From Aquimarina latercula DSM 2041 (GTDB taxonomy: Bacteria > Bacteroidota > Bacteroidia > Flavobacteriales > Flavobacteriaceae), in assembly GCF_000430645.1 (NCBI RefSeq), contig NZ_AUMK01000011.1:186001-250000 (forward strand): a stretch of 64,000 bases of DNA, given 5' to 3'. Position 1 is the first letter of the stretch; every line of letters starts with the position of its first letter. Positions 1-9,160 of this stretch are shown piece after piece. The notes under the pieces were generated by a model. The model was given only the letters and a program-made list of their open reading frames with translations, did not search any database and was not told where the DNA came from. Both the position numbers and the translations under genes were made by a program.

Positions 1-1
1 A

Positions 2-313
2 GGACAACATACTACTACTTTTGCTGAAATGTATGATCTTAGTTTTGATGCTAAGATTATTGATACTCCAGGTATCAAAGGTTTTGGAATCGTCGATATG
101 GATAAAGAAGAAGTTGGAGACTATTTTCCAGAATTTTTCGAACTAAAACAACAATGTAAGTTTAATAATTGTCTACATATAAATGAACCAAAATGTGCTG
201 TTAAAGAAGCACTAGATAAGGAAGAGATCGCTTGGTCTCGATATAAAAGTTATTTGCAAATCCTCGAAGGAGAAGAAGAGCATTATCGAAAAAATAATTA
301 CGATGAAGAATAA
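2..313 (+). CDS. rsgA: Ribosome small-subunit GTPase RsgA, C-terminal part (5' end outside window)
   Basis: The frame is open from base 2, so the gene begins before the window; an internal Met at base 29 is not the real start. The visible residues carry the switch I threonines (HTTTFAEM), the G3 motif DTPG followed by IKGFG, and the C-terminal zinc-binding pattern C-x5-C-x-H-x5-C (CKFNNCLH...EPKC), an arrangement peculiar to circularly permuted RsgA GTPases. RsgA checks late 30S subunit maturation in the cytoplasm. The gene ends 48 bp before dtd on the same strand, so the two may be co-transcribed. The family assignment is secure; only the N-terminal OB fold and P-loop are missing from view. 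Confidence 0.93.
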   Translation, partial: GQHTTTFAEMYDLSFDAKIIDTPGIKGFGIVDMDKEEVGDYFPEFFELKQQCKFNNCLHINEPKCAVKEALDKEEIAWSRYKSYLQILEGEEEHYRKNNYDEE

Positions 314-361
314 AATTTTATTTTTCAGGATAACATTTCCTCTATAAAAGACACATACATA

Positions 362-814
362 ATGAGAGCTGTAATTCAAAGAGTTTCTGAAGCATCAGTT
401 AAAGTAAAAAGAGACAAGATTTCGGAGATTGGTTTAGGCCTTCTCATCTTGTTAGGAGTTGAAGAAGAAGATTCTAAAGATGATGTATTATGGCTATCAA
501 GAAAAATAAGTCGACTAAGAATATTTAGTGATGAGAATAATATGATGAATAATAGTATTCTTGATATTGGTGGAGATGCAATAGTAGTGAGTCAGTTTAC
601 ATTACATGCAAGTACTAAAAAAGGAAATAGGCCGAGTTTTATTAAAGCTGCAAAACCAGAAAAAGCAATTCCCTTATATGAAGAGTTTATAAAAGAGATA
701 GAAAAAAACTTAAAAAAGAAAGTAGGAACCGGAGTTTTCGGAGCAGACATGAAGGTTTCATTACTTAATGATGGACCAGTAACCATAATTATTGATACTA
801 AGAACAAAGAATAA
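362..814 (+). CDS. dtd: D-aminoacyl-tRNA deacylase
   Basis: This 150-aa protein has the usual family length. It starts MRAVIQRVSEASV and carries the two diagnostic motifs, SQFTL (near residue 78) and NDGPVT (near residue 136), plus the NRPSF segment around residue 90 that forms the cross-subunit Gly-cisPro substrate filter. The enzyme hydrolyses D-amino acids from mischarged tRNAs and also proofreads Gly-tRNA(Ala). It lies between rsgA and a MazG-like gene on the same strand with short gaps, which suggests a housekeeping operon. The start is the ATG at 362, and nothing unusual is seen. Confidence 0.95.
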   Translation: MRAVIQRVSEASVKVKRDKISEIGLGLLILLGVEEEDSKDDVLWLSRKISRLRIFSDENNMMNNSILDIGGDAIVVSQFTLHASTKKGNRPSFIKAAKPEKAIPLYEEFIKEIEKNLKKKVGTGVFGADMKVSLLNDGPVTIIIDTKNKE

Positions 815-858
815 TAATCTTCTCATAATTTGTTTGAGAGAAGGAAAAAATATAAAGA

Positions 859-1185
859 ATGGATATTCAAAATGCGCAAAAAGCGGTAGATGATTGGATT
901 AAGAATCATGGAGTAAGATATTTTAATGAGCTTACCAATATGGCACAACTTACCGAAGAAGTAGGAGAAGTGGCAAGGATAATAGCGCGCAGATATGGTG
1001 AGCAAAGTGAAAAAGAAAGTGATAAAAATAAAGATTTAGGAGAAGAACTAGCAGATGTTATGTTTGTAGTATTATGCTTAGCAAATCAAACGGGTATCGA
1101 TCTTCAAGAAGCGTTCAATAAAAAGTTGGATATTAAGACAAAAAGAGATCACGATCGTCACCATAATAATGATAAATTAAAATAA
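859..1185 (+). CDS. MazG-like nucleotide pyrophosphohydrolase
   Basis: A 108-aa all-alpha protein of the MazG/dUTPase-like NTP pyrophosphohydrolase superfamily. The metal-binding pattern is visible as TEEVGEVARII (around residues 33-43) followed by GEELADVMFVVL (around 62-73), corresponding to the EExxE and ExxD motifs. Such single-domain members hydrolyse non-canonical or excess (d)NTPs to NMP and pyrophosphate; the actual substrate cannot be read from the sequence. The stop codon shares a base with the next ATG (1183-1185 against 1185), so the next gene is probably translationally coupled. Confidence 0.85.
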   Translation: MDIQNAQKAVDDWIKNHGVRYFNELTNMAQLTEEVGEVARIIARRYGEQSEKESDKNKDLGEELADVMFVVLCLANQTGIDLQEAFNKKLDIKTKRDHDRHHNNDKLK

Positions 1186-1439
1186 TGTTTAAATCAATTA
1201 TTTCCTCAAAAAGATATTGGAAATCTGTACTTCTTTTAGGTCTTGTTTTTGTTGTGTTGTTTAGTATTATTGAACATTTAATGCAATATGGTGGCTTGGC
1301 ATTCGATACTTTTATAGATGAAAAAATAAATAATGGTCTTTGGGTAAGGTATATCAGTTCTCGAGTTGTAGGAGGATTAACATATGGGATGATTCTAGGG
1401 TATTATTTTGAATTAAAAAAACGTAAATCCAATAGATAA
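1185..1439 (+). CDS. Small two-helix membrane protein of unknown function
   Basis: This 84-aa protein has a hydrophobic helix near residues 13-30 (SVLLLGLVFVVLFSII) and a second one around 60-75, with a basic C-terminus (KKRKSNR). It overlaps the stop codon of the MazG-like gene by one base and ends one base before aroA, so it is embedded in a tight operon. No family is recognised. The tight packing argues that it is real. Confidence 0.7.
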   Translation: MFKSIISSKRYWKSVLLLGLVFVVLFSIIEHLMQYGGLAFDTFIDEKINNGLWVRYISSRVVGGLTYGMILGYYFELKKRKSNR

Positions 1440-1440
1440 A

Positions 1441-2661
1441 ATGAATTTGAAATTAAATCACATTTCGAATATTAAGGATAATGTTCTACAAATTACTGGT
1501 TCTAAAAGTGAGACAAACAGATTGTTAATCTTACAATCATTGTATCCTGAAATTAAAATAGAGAATATATCAAATAGTGATGATTCAGAATTAATGCAGG
1601 CGGCATTGGCAAGTACTGATGAGGTAATCGATATTCACCATGCGGGTACAGCAATGAGGTTTCTTACAGCTTATTTTGCAGTAAAGAATGGTAGAGAAAC
1701 TATTCTGACTGGGAGTAAAAGAATGCAAGAGCGACCAATAAAAATCCTAGTAGATGCACTTAGGCAATTAGGATGTGAAATAACTTATGAGAAAGAAGAA
1801 GGATATCCGCCAATTAGAATTATTGGAAAAGAACCAAAAACAAATAAGGTTTCTTTAGCCGCGAATGTAAGCAGCCAGTATATTTCTGCTTTAATGTTGA
1901 TTGCATCTTCTTTGCTGGAAGGTTTGGAGATCGTTTTAGAGGGAAAAGTAACCTCGATTCCTTACATAAAAATGACTTTAAGTTTGCTTAAGGATGTTGG
2001 GATTCAAGGAACTTTCGAAAATAATGTTATTAATATACATCCTTTAAAAGTAGCTACACCAAAATTGGTTGTTGTAGAATCAGATTGGAGTTCTGCTTCT
2101 TATTTTTATAGTATTGTGGCTTTGTCGGACAATAGGAGTGTTACTTTGGGTAGTTATAAGCAAAATAGTTACCAAGGGGATTCTGCATTAGCGCAGATAT
2201 ACAAAAAACTAGGGGTAGAAACTACTTTTCATAACAATCAAATAACACTAACCAAAAGTTCTGCGGCTATCGAGTCAGATGAGTTACAATTAGATTTATC
2301 TAATTCTCCAGATATTGCACAGACTATTGCTGTTACTTGTTTTGGGCTAGGTAAATCGTGTTATCTTACTGGTTTGCATACATTAAAAATTAAAGAAACA
2401 GATAGATTAGAAGCGCTAAAGATAGAAATAGAAAAATTAGGAGGAAATGTTGCAATTACTGATGATTCCTTAAGGTTGGCAGCTTCCAAATCAATTAAGT
2501 CAGAAATATCTATAGATACGTATCACGATCATCGTATGGCGATGGCTTTTGCTCCTTTAGCACTAAGAGAAACATTGCTTATTAATGATGCAGATGTGGT
2601 ATCAAAATCGTACCCTGATTTTTGGAATGATTTGAAAAAATTAGATTTTAAAGTACTGTAA
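1441..2661 (+). CDS. aroA: 3-phosphoshikimate 1-carboxyvinyltransferase (EPSP synthase)
   Basis: This 406-aa enzyme transfers enolpyruvyl from PEP to shikimate-3-phosphate, the sixth step of chorismate synthesis. Family signatures are present: GSKSETNR near the start, [11 protein letters not shown] (near residue 62), [34 protein letters not shown] (near 319) and [10 protein letters not shown] (near 361). The HAGTAMRF motif has His where NAGTAMRF is usual, a lineage variation that leaves the TAMR core intact. The protein is slightly shorter than E. coli AroA. The ATG follows the previous stop with one base between. The assignment is certain. Confidence 0.95.
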   Translation: MNLKLNHISNIKDNVLQITGSKSETNRLLILQSLYPEIKIENISNSDDSELMQAALASTDEVIDIHHAGTAMRFLTAYFAVKNGRETILTGSKRMQERPIKILVDALRQLGCEITYEKEEGYPPIRIIGKEPKTNKVSLAANVSSQYISALMLIASSLLEGLEIVLEGKVTSIPYIKMTLSLLKDVGIQGTFENNVINIHPLKVATPKLVVVESDWSSASYFYSIVALSDNRSVTLGSYKQNSYQGDSALAQIYKKLGVETTFHNNQITLTKSSAAIESDELQLDLSNSPDIAQTIAVTCFGLGKSCYLTGLHTLKIKETDRLEALKIEIEKLGGNVAITDDSLRLAASKSIKSEISIDTYHDHRMAMAFAPLALRETLLINDADVVSKSYPDFWNDLKKLDFKVL

Positions 2662-2685
2662 ATAAAAATTTAAATGGTGATTTAC

Positions 2686-2717
2686 TTGACAACCCCTATG
2701 TCGAGATTGTATATTTG
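2686..2717 (+). promoter_or_regulatory. Bacteroidota-type promoter for queA
   Basis: TTGAC at 2686-2690 and TATATTTG at 2710-2717 match the Bacteroidota -33 (TTG) and -7 (TAnnTTTG) elements with 21 bp between them. The box lies 25 bp before the queA start codon, so queA begins its own transcript. Confidence 0.7.
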
Positions 2718-2741
2718 CACCTCCAAAAAAAACAGACACTA

Positions 2742-3791
2742 ATGAAGTTATCGCATTTCAATTTTGACCTTCCACAAGATCTATTAGCAGAATATCCTTC
2801 AGAAAACAGGGATGAGGCACGTCTAATGGTTCTTAATAGAAAGGATCAAACAATAGAGCATAAACAGTTTAAAGATCTTATAGATTATTTCGAGCCTAAT
2901 GATGTTATGGTTTTAAATAATACTAAAGTTTTTCCTGCTAGATTGTATGGTAACAAAGAAAAGACTGGAGCTAGAATTGAGGTGTTTTTATTACGTGAAT
3001 TAAACTCAGAAACACGTCTTTGGGATGTGTTGGTAGACCCTGCCCGTAAGATCAGAATAGGAAACAAATTATACTTTGGTGATGATGAAAGTTTAGTTGC
3101 TGAAGTTATTGATAATACTACTTCTAGAGGAAGAACACTTCGTTTTTTATATGATGGATCATATGATGAGTTTAGACAAAAACTGACGGACTTAGGAGAA
3201 ACTCCTCTGCCAAAATATATCAAAAGAGATGCAGAACCAGAAGATGAAGAAAGATATCAGACGATTTATGCAAAAAATGAGGGTGCGGTAGCAGCTCCAA
3301 CCGCTGGATTGCATTTTTCTAAACATCTAATGAAGCGTTTGGAAATAAAAGGAGTAGACTTTGCAGAAATAACACTTCATGTTGGTTTAGGTACTTTTAA
3401 CCCGGTAGAGGTAGAAGATTTATCCAAACATAAAATGGATAGTGAAGAGGCATATGTTACTGCTCGTGCAACAGAGACTATTAATAATGGAATTGCTAAT
3501 AAGCAACGAATTTGTGCGGTGGGGACTACCGTTATGAGAGCATTAGAAAGCTCTGTTTCTTCAGATAATACTTTAAATGAATTTAGAGGATGGACAAATA
3601 AGTTTATTTTTCCTCCTTACGATTTTAGTATAGCGAATAGTATGATCACAAACTTTCATACTCCAAAATCAACACTGTTAATGATGGTGTCTGCTTTTGC
3701 TGGTCATGATTTTATTAAGGAAGCTTATGAAGAAGCTGTAAAAGAAAAATATAAGTTTTACTCATATGGTGATGCAATGTTAATCATCTAA
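2742..3791 (+). CDS. queA: S-adenosylmethionine:tRNA ribosyltransferase-isomerase
   Basis: QueA transfers and isomerises the ribosyl group of SAM onto preQ1-modified tRNA, giving epoxyqueuosine at the wobble position. The family start [12 protein letters not shown], the [20 protein letters not shown] block, [13 protein letters not shown] and the C-terminal [16 protein letters not shown] segment are all present. The start is set at ATG 2742, giving 349 aa; an in-frame Met at 2715 would fall inside the promoter and add a non-homologous leader. It is followed by a clear terminator, so it looks monocistronic. Confidence 0.95.
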   Translation: MKLSHFNFDLPQDLLAEYPSENRDEARLMVLNRKDQTIEHKQFKDLIDYFEPNDVMVLNNTKVFPARLYGNKEKTGARIEVFLLRELNSETRLWDVLVDPARKIRIGNKLYFGDDESLVAEVIDNTTSRGRTLRFLYDGSYDEFRQKLTDLGETPLPKYIKRDAEPEDEERYQTIYAKNEGAVAAPTAGLHFSKHLMKRLEIKGVDFAEITLHVGLGTFNPVEVEDLSKHKMDSEEAYVTARATETINNGIANKQRICAVGTTVMRALESSVSSDNTLNEFRGWTNKFIFPPYDFSIANSMITNFHTPKSTLLMMVSAFAGHDFIKEAYEEAVKEKYKFYSYGDAMLII

Positions 3792-3812
3792 CATTTTTGT
3801 AAAATGTATACT

Positions 3813-3855
3813 AAAAGGCTTCACTTTATTTTGTTTAAAAGTGGAGCCTTTTTGT
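3813..3855 (+). terminator. Intrinsic terminator after queA
   Basis: AAAAGGCTTCACTTT pairs with AAAGTGGAGCCTTTTT across a short AT loop, with one G-U pair in the stem, and the right arm runs into a T tract. It lies 22 bp after the queA stop. Confidence 0.85.
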
Positions 3856-4146
3856 TTGCTTATGTATTGTAAATCCTACATTTTGTATTGTGAGTACATA
3901 AAGTATAGATTTAAATATTTATTGTAGAAATCTTAAAATTAATCAGTTATAATGTTTATTTCATAAAAAATAAGTATTTTGCGGAGCTTTTTGAAAAAAT
4001 ACGGTTTTACCGTAGTTTAAAAAAGAGTAAGATGTCGATTAATTTGGTTTTTTATCGAAAAAATGAATAAGGCTAATTGTTGGTCCTATTTTTTTGAAAA
4101 ATTAATCGTTTCTTGTGTGCACCCTAAGTAAATTTAAAATTAACCT
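3856..4146. other. AT-rich intergenic stretch before the CHI-like gene
   Basis: About 290 bp without a credible ORF. The only structure seen is a short dyad, TACGGT-TTT-ACCGTA, near 4000-4014. No clear TAnnTTTG box stands close to the next gene, although a TTG and a T-rich stretch near 4078-4100 could serve as a weak promoter. Confidence 0.4.
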
Positions 4147-5118
4147 ATGAACAGAATATTACACATTGTTTTATTTTTTGTAACCTTATTTTCATTTTCT
4201 CAAACCAAGGTAGGTAATCTTCACTATAATGATATAGATGTATTTGAAAATAATGAGCTAATGCTTAATGGAGCAGGAGAGCGAGAGAAACTGTATACTA
4301 TTGGTTTATATTTGGATTTCGAAGTTGACGGAGTGGAAGATGGTCTTATGGTAGCCGATAAAGATGCTACGATGGCACTTACCATCAAGACAATTTCTGA
4401 TATTACTAATGATGATTTAAAAGAAATTATTAGAAATGGATTAGAGCGAGCTACAGATGGAAACAGCTATTTGATGGAAGATCAAATAAGAGATTTTATC
4501 AAACTTCTTCCTAAAACAATTAATAAGTATGAGATCTTTAAAATTATATATACAAAAGATCAAAAGCTAACTTTGTATAAAAACAAAGAAAGACTTGGAG
4601 CTGTTACCAATAGTTTAGAGTTTAAGCAAGCTCTTTTTAAAATATGGTTAGGAGAGAATCCTGTTGATGTACAACTTAAAGAAGATTTATTAGGAACGTA
4701 TGACGCCAATCCAGTACTAGGACAATGGAAAGCATATGATAAAAAAACTGGAGTAGCGATCAATATAGTTCAATTATATATGATCAAAAATCAGGTTTTT
4801 GGTTCTATCCAACAGATGTTGCGTCAATCAGAAAGAGATGCAGTTTGTTATGAATGTCAAGGTGATGATAAAAATCAACCAGTAGAAGGGCTAGTTATAC
4901 TTAAACACTTGAAGAATAAAAGTGAATTTAAGTACATTAATGGTAAATTTACTGATATAAGAACTGGAAAAATATCCGAATGTCAGATTTGGATTGATAA
5001 AGATGACAGCGATGTGCTTAATGTTAAGTATCGAGGTAGCGGTGGAGTGCATCAATGGAAACGTATTAAATCATCTAAAAAAGATAACAGAGAAGATTTT
5101 CGTACTGTAAAATTCTAA
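4147..5118 (+). CDS. Secreted CHI-like domain / DUF2147 fusion protein
   Basis: This 323-aa protein begins with a Sec signal peptide (MNRILHIVLFFVTLFSFSQ, cut after about residue 19). Residues about 20-180 resemble the chalcone-isomerase-like family of bacterial exported proteins; the conserved end of that domain (FKQALFKIWLGENPVD) is clear. Residues about 188-310 resemble DUF2147: LGQWKAYDKKTGVAINIVQLY, then CYECQGDDKNQPVEG, then a tryptophan-containing end (HQWKRI). DUF2147 proteins are small periplasmic or exported proteins of unknown role. The CHI-like half lacks any implied flavonoid function, and no reaction can be claimed. Both halves continue in one frame with no internal stop, so it is a true fusion. 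The gene is flanked by its own intergenic regions and seems monocistronic. Confidence 0.75.
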   Translation: MNRILHIVLFFVTLFSFSQTKVGNLHYNDIDVFENNELMLNGAGEREKLYTIGLYLDFEVDGVEDGLMVADKDATMALTIKTISDITNDDLKEIIRNGLERATDGNSYLMEDQIRDFIKLLPKTINKYEIFKIIYTKDQKLTLYKNKERLGAVTNSLEFKQALFKIWLGENPVDVQLKEDLLGTYDANPVLGQWKAYDKKTGVAINIVQLYMIKNQVFGSIQQMLRQSERDAVCYECQGDDKNQPVEGLVILKHLKNKSEFKYINGKFTDIRTGKISECQIWIDKDDSDVLNVKYRGSGGVHQWKRIKSSKKDNREDFRTVKF

Positions 5119-5186
5119 TACTAGATCTCCCCTAGTGATATTCTTAAATAGTTTTACGATCTATTAGAGATCCTATATCTTTTACA

Positions 5187-5194
5187 TACTTTTG
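5187..5194 (+). promoter_or_regulatory. TAnnTTTG box upstream of rlmN
   Basis: TACTTTTG matches the Bacteroidota -7 consensus and lies 7 bp before the rlmN ATG, implying a leaderless or very short 5' UTR. The -33 element is not convincing. Confidence 0.5.
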
Positions 5195-5201
5195 CATATA
5201 A

Positions 5202-6242
5202 ATGAAGTCAAAAAAAAAAGATATACGAGCTCTAACTAAAGAGCAATTGCGCGAGTTCTTCGTAGAAAGCGGAGATAAAGCTTTTCGCGGGAATCAAGTA
5301 TACGAATGGTTATGGAGTAAAGGAGCACATAGTTTTGATAATATGACTAATATTTCAAAAACTACAAGACAAATACTCGAAGATAATTTTGTTATTAATC
5401 ATATCAGCGTTGATCAAATGCAACGAAGTACTGATGGTACGATTAAAAATGCCGTTAGACTCCATGATGGATTAGTAGTAGAATCTGTTTTAATTCCTAC
5501 GCCTACCAGAACTACTGCCTGCGTTTCTTCTCAGGTTGGTTGTAGTTTAGATTGTAGATTTTGTGCTACTGCGCGTCTAAAGAGAATGAGAAACCTTAAT
5601 CCAGACGAGATTTATGATCAGGTTGTAGCTATAGATAATGAAAGTAGATTATATCACAACCGTCCATTATCGAACATTGTTTTTATGGGGATGGGTGAAC
5701 CGTTGATGAACTATAATAATGTTATTAAGGCAATTGATAAAATTACTTCTTCAGAAGGACTAGGAATGTCTCCGAAAAGAATTACTGTTTCCACATCGGG
5801 AGTGCCAAAAATGATAAAAAAAATGGCTGATGACGAAGTGAGGTTTAAGTTAGCTGTTTCGTTGCACTCGGCTATAGATGAAGTTAGAACTGCTATTATG
5901 CCGTTTAATGAGAATTTTCCGCTTACAGATTTAAGAGAAGCACTAGAGTACTGGTATGAGAAAACGAAAAGTAGGATTACATATGAATACGTTGTTTGGA
6001 AGGGTATAAATGATAGGAAAGAAGATATAAACGCTTTATTAAAATTCTGTTCTTATGTCCCTTGTAAGGTTAATTTGATAGAATATAATCCAATTGATGA
6101 TGGAGAGTTTCAGCAAGCTTCTGATTCTGCTATAGAGCAATATATTAATGCCTTAGAATCTAGGGGTTTTGTGGTAAATGTTAGAAGAAGTAGAGGTAAA
6201 GATATTGATGCGGCTTGTGGACAATTGGCAAATAAATCTTAG
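5202..6242 (+). CDS. rlmN: Dual-specificity 23S rRNA / tRNA adenine-C2 methyltransferase
   Basis: This 346-aa radical SAM enzyme methylates C2 of A2503 in 23S rRNA and A37 in some tRNAs. The cluster motif CxxxCxxC is visible as CSLDCRFC (near residue 118), preceded by SSQVG. The downstream motifs FMGMGEPLMNYNNV and ITVSTSGVPKMI, and the C-terminal catalytic cysteine in DAACGQLA (near residue 340), are all intact. The N-terminal helical accessory domain starts ALTKEQLREFF. It has its own upstream box and no tight partner downstream. Confidence 0.96.
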   Translation: MKSKKKDIRALTKEQLREFFVESGDKAFRGNQVYEWLWSKGAHSFDNMTNISKTTRQILEDNFVINHISVDQMQRSTDGTIKNAVRLHDGLVVESVLIPTPTRTTACVSSQVGCSLDCRFCATARLKRMRNLNPDEIYDQVVAIDNESRLYHNRPLSNIVFMGMGEPLMNYNNVIKAIDKITSSEGLGMSPKRITVSTSGVPKMIKKMADDEVRFKLAVSLHSAIDEVRTAIMPFNENFPLTDLREALEYWYEKTKSRITYEYVVWKGINDRKEDINALLKFCSYVPCKVNLIEYNPIDDGEFQQASDSAIEQYINALESRGFVVNVRRSRGKDIDAACGQLANKS

Positions 6243-6275
6243 AATATATCTTCCTTGTAAATTATTTATCAACTG

Positions 6276-6308
6276 TTTTGACCCTCATTATGGATTGTAC
6301 TATCTTCG
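6276..6308 (+). promoter_or_regulatory. Promoter of the polyprenyl synthetase gene
   Basis: TTTTG at 6276-6280 and TATCTTCG at 6301-6308 are spaced 20 bp apart. The same TATCTTCG box occurs before the YqeY-type gene at 38442, supporting it as a local -7 variant. Confidence 0.6.
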
Positions 6309-6342
6309 CAACTAGTTAGAAAACAAAATAATCTACTTTGGA

Positions 6343-7320
6343 TTGAAAGTTGTTGAGCAAATAAAATTACCTATAATTGATGAAATGGAGCTTTTTGAAC
6401 AAAAGTTTTCTCAATCAATGTATTCCAAAGTTGCTTTACTTAATAGAATTACTCATTATATAGTAAACAGAAAAGGGAAGCAGATGCGTCCTATGTTTGT
6501 TTTTCTCGTTGCTAAGATGGTATCTGGAGGAGAAGTTAAAGAACGGACTTATCGAGGAGCTTCAGTTATAGAACTTATACATACAGCAAGTCTTGTTCAT
6601 GATGATGTAGTTGATGATTCTAATCGTAGAAGAGGTTTTTTTTCAGTAAATGCACTTTGGAAAAATAAGATAGCTGTACTAATTGGTGATTATCTACTCT
6701 CAAAAGGGATGCTAGTTTGTATTGATAACGATGATTTTGATTTACTAAAAATTATTTCTGTTGCGGTTAGAGAGATTGTAGAAGGGGAGTTGTTACAAAT
6801 AGAAAAAGCAAGAAATCTTGATATTACAGAGGAAATCTACTACGAGATTATTCGTCAGAAAACAGCTACTTTAATCGCAGCATGTTGTAGTGTCGGTGCT
6901 TGTTCTGTGGAACCAGATTCTGATTCAGTAGAAAAGATGAGAAAGTTCGGAGAGCTTATTGGTATGGCGTTTCAGATAAAAGACGATTTATTTGATTATG
7001 GAGATACAGCAATAGGTAAACCTACGGGAATAGATATTAAAGAACAAAAAATGACGTTGCCTTTAATCTATACTTTAAATCATTGCTCCAAAGAAAAAAA
7101 GAAATGGCTAATTAACTCTGTTAAAAATCATAATAAGAATAAAAAACGGGTAAAAGAAGTTATTGATTTTGTGAAAATAAGTGGAGGATTAGAATATGCT
7201 ACAAAAATAATGCACAAGTTTAAAGAAGAGGCTTTGACTATACTTTCAGAATATCCAGAATCCGAATATAAATCCTCTTTACAATTAATGGTTAATTACG
7301 TTATTGACCGTAAGAAATAA
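6343..7320 (+). CDS. Trans-isoprenyl diphosphate synthase (polyprenyl synthetase)
   Basis: This 325-aa enzyme condenses isopentenyl diphosphate onto allylic diphosphates, probably making the long quinone side chain. The first aspartate-rich motif is VHDDVVDD (near residue 87) and the second is KDDLFDY (near 213); GKQMRP near residue 45 binds substrate. The start is a TTG at 6343, chosen because the homologous N-terminus begins MKVVEQIKLPI and no ATG lies upstream in frame. Chain length cannot be read with certainty, so no gene symbol is given. The bulky residues ahead of the first DDxxD are compatible with either a medium- or long-chain enzyme. Confidence 0.9.
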   Translation: MKVVEQIKLPIIDEMELFEQKFSQSMYSKVALLNRITHYIVNRKGKQMRPMFVFLVAKMVSGGEVKERTYRGASVIELIHTASLVHDDVVDDSNRRRGFFSVNALWKNKIAVLIGDYLLSKGMLVCIDNDDFDLLKIISVAVREIVEGELLQIEKARNLDITEEIYYEIIRQKTATLIAACCSVGACSVEPDSDSVEKMRKFGELIGMAFQIKDDLFDYGDTAIGKPTGIDIKEQKMTLPLIYTLNHCSKEKKKWLINSVKNHNKNKKRVKEVIDFVKISGGLEYATKIMHKFKEEALTILSEYPESEYKSSLQLMVNYVIDRKK

Positions 7321-7432
7321 TCCAAACGGAATTTCCAGTATCCAAAATCAAGTAATTACCGTATTTTTTATCCAAAAAATATGACTATGGTATTGGTTTT
7401 GATACTAACAATTAATCATTTTTTTGTAATAG

Positions 7433-7462
7433 GACAACCTTTTTATTCTTTTAGACGTCTAT
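7433..7462 (+). promoter_or_regulatory. Putative ECF-sigma promoter of the S41 lipoprotein gene
   Basis: GACAACCTTTTT at 7433-7444, an 11-bp spacer, then CGTCTAT at 7456-7462. The same two blocks with the same spacer length lie before the ECF sigma gene (9098-9127). The AAC core upstream and CGTC core downstream are typical of ECF promoters. The start codon is 41 bp further on. Confidence 0.72.
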
Positions 7463-7503
7463 CATTTAGAATAAAGTTCCTTTGTCTTTAAATAAAAACA
7501 TCT

Positions 7504-9072
7504 ATGAAAAAAAAACTATTTTTATACCTCTCAATTTTATTATTGTCCAGTTGTGCATCTGTAGAGAAATACAACCAACAAATAAATAAAACTCACAACC
7601 CTACTGATTTAAGAGAAGATGTTGATTATGCATATAAAAAACTGGTAAAGTTACACCCAGATGTTTATTGGTATGTGCCTAAAGAAGAGTTGGAAGAAAG
7701 TATAAATAGATTAAAAAGTGAGTTTACCGAGCCACTAACTACAAAAGAGTTTTATAATTCATTTGCGCCAGTTTTTACCAGCATAAAGCAAGGTCATTTA
7801 TCAATACATGTTCCATCTATAAAACAAACTAAAGAACAGATAAAAGAAAAAGGTAAAAGGTCTTCACCTTTTCATTCTTTATCATTTCAAGCATCCGATA
7901 AAAAACTATTTATAAGAAAATTTTTTAAAGGTGATACCACTATAATAGAAGGGTCAGAAGTTGTTAAAGTAGAGAATGAAAATGTAAGTGATTTGCTTGA
8001 TTCTTTTAATAAATTACACGCCAGTGATGGTTTTAATAAGACATTTATGCCGGAGTTTGTAGGCAGTCGTTTCGGTTTTTTTTATTCAAATACTCATAAA
8101 CAGAATGATAGCATATTGTTACATTTAAAATTAAGAGATAGTTTATATTCTAAATATATATATGCGGATTATGATAAACTTAAAGCTTCAACCAAAAAAG
8201 ATTCTACTAGTGTTCAAAATGAAAAATGGAGTAAAGTAGATAGGAGAATAGCTAAAGAACTTAAAAAGAAGACGCGGAAGAAAAATTTCAAATATGGATA
8301 TAACAAAAAAACAAAAGATTATAATAGAAATTTTTCGTTTTTAGAATCCGATACACTAATTGGATATATGAATATTAGAAGTTTTACCAATGGAGGATAT
8401 AAAGATTTTTATAAAGAGAGTTTTGCTAAAATTGATTCTGCGAAATGTAGAAATTTAGTACTTGATTTAAGAGGTAATCTTGGAGGTAGACTTACGGAAA
8501 TTGATGATTTATATTCTTATTTAACAGATAAAGAATATGTGTTTATAGAAAAATCCAAAATGACTGGACGTTTAAGTTTTTTATATCCATATTTTCATAC
8601 AAAGTCTTGGGGAACAAAAACCATGGCTACAATACTATCACCTATATTAGGGATATATCAAATGTTTAAAGTAAAGCAGGAAAATGGTGAAGCTTATTTT
8701 AAATTTAAGTATAGTAAATTAAGAAAGCCTAAGCCAAATTCTTTTAGTGGTAAGGTATATGTTTTAATTGATGGAGAAAGTTTTTCGGCAAGTAGTATTC
8801 TTTCTACTCATTTAAAAGCAACTAAGCGAGCTACGTTTGTTGGAGAAGAAACCGGAGGAGCTTATAATGGAACAGTGGCAGGGGTTTATGCAAAAGTGGA
8901 ATTGCCTAATTCCAGGATTAATATGAGAGTAGGGTTAATGAAAATAAATGCACCTTATCAAATAGAGCCTGATGGTTATGGGATTAAGCCGGATATCTCT
9001 ATCAAAAAAACTTTAAATGATAAAGACGAGGAATTACAGTGGATTATAGATGATATCGAAAAGCTTGATTAG
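7504..9072 (+). CDS. S41-family peptidase-like lipoprotein
   Basis: A 522-aa protein with a lipoprotein signal peptide (lipobox LLSSC, Cys near residue 17) and therefore probably anchored in the periplasm or outer membrane. The C-terminal half has the S41 (tail-specific protease) core: an NLVLDLRGNLGG strand, then VYVLIDGESFSASSILSTHL, in which the serine after ESF occupies the usual nucleophile position, then the GEETGGAYNGT loop. A PDZ-like middle segment is weak, and the region around residues 215-280 is Lys-rich. The gene is preceded by a motif shared with the sigma operon that follows it, so it is likely a target of that sigma factor. Protease activity is inferred from the family; substrates are unknown. 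Confidence 0.8.
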   Translation: MKKKLFLYLSILLLSSCASVEKYNQQINKTHNPTDLREDVDYAYKKLVKLHPDVYWYVPKEELEESINRLKSEFTEPLTTKEFYNSFAPVFTSIKQGHLSIHVPSIKQTKEQIKEKGKRSSPFHSLSFQASDKKLFIRKFFKGDTTIIEGSEVVKVENENVSDLLDSFNKLHASDGFNKTFMPEFVGSRFGFFYSNTHKQNDSILLHLKLRDSLYSKYIYADYDKLKASTKKDSTSVQNEKWSKVDRRIAKELKKKTRKKNFKYGYNKKTKDYNRNFSFLESDTLIGYMNIRSFTNGGYKDFYKESFAKIDSAKCRNLVLDLRGNLGGRLTEIDDLYSYLTDKEYVFIEKSKMTGRLSFLYPYFHTKSWGTKTMATILSPILGIYQMFKVKQENGEAYFKFKYSKLRKPKPNSFSGKVYVLIDGESFSASSILSTHLKATKRATFVGEETGGAYNGTVAGVYAKVELPNSRINMRVGLMKINAPYQIEPDGYGIKPDISIKKTLNDKDEELQWIIDDIEKLD

Positions 9073-9097
9073 AAAAAATATTTTTTTTCTAGAGCCA

Positions 9098-9127
9098 GAC
9101 AACCTTTTTGAATTTAATTGCGTCTAT
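9098..9127 (+). promoter_or_regulatory. Putative autoregulatory ECF promoter of the sigma operon
   Basis: GACAACCTTTTT at 9098-9109, an 11-bp spacer, then CGTCTAT at 9121-9127, identical in both blocks and in spacing to the element at 7433-7462. The sigma start codon lies 33 bp downstream. Self-regulation is the common mode for ECF factors. Confidence 0.75.
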
Positions 9128-9160
9128 GTAAATAGAGAGTCTTAAATAATTGATTTTACT

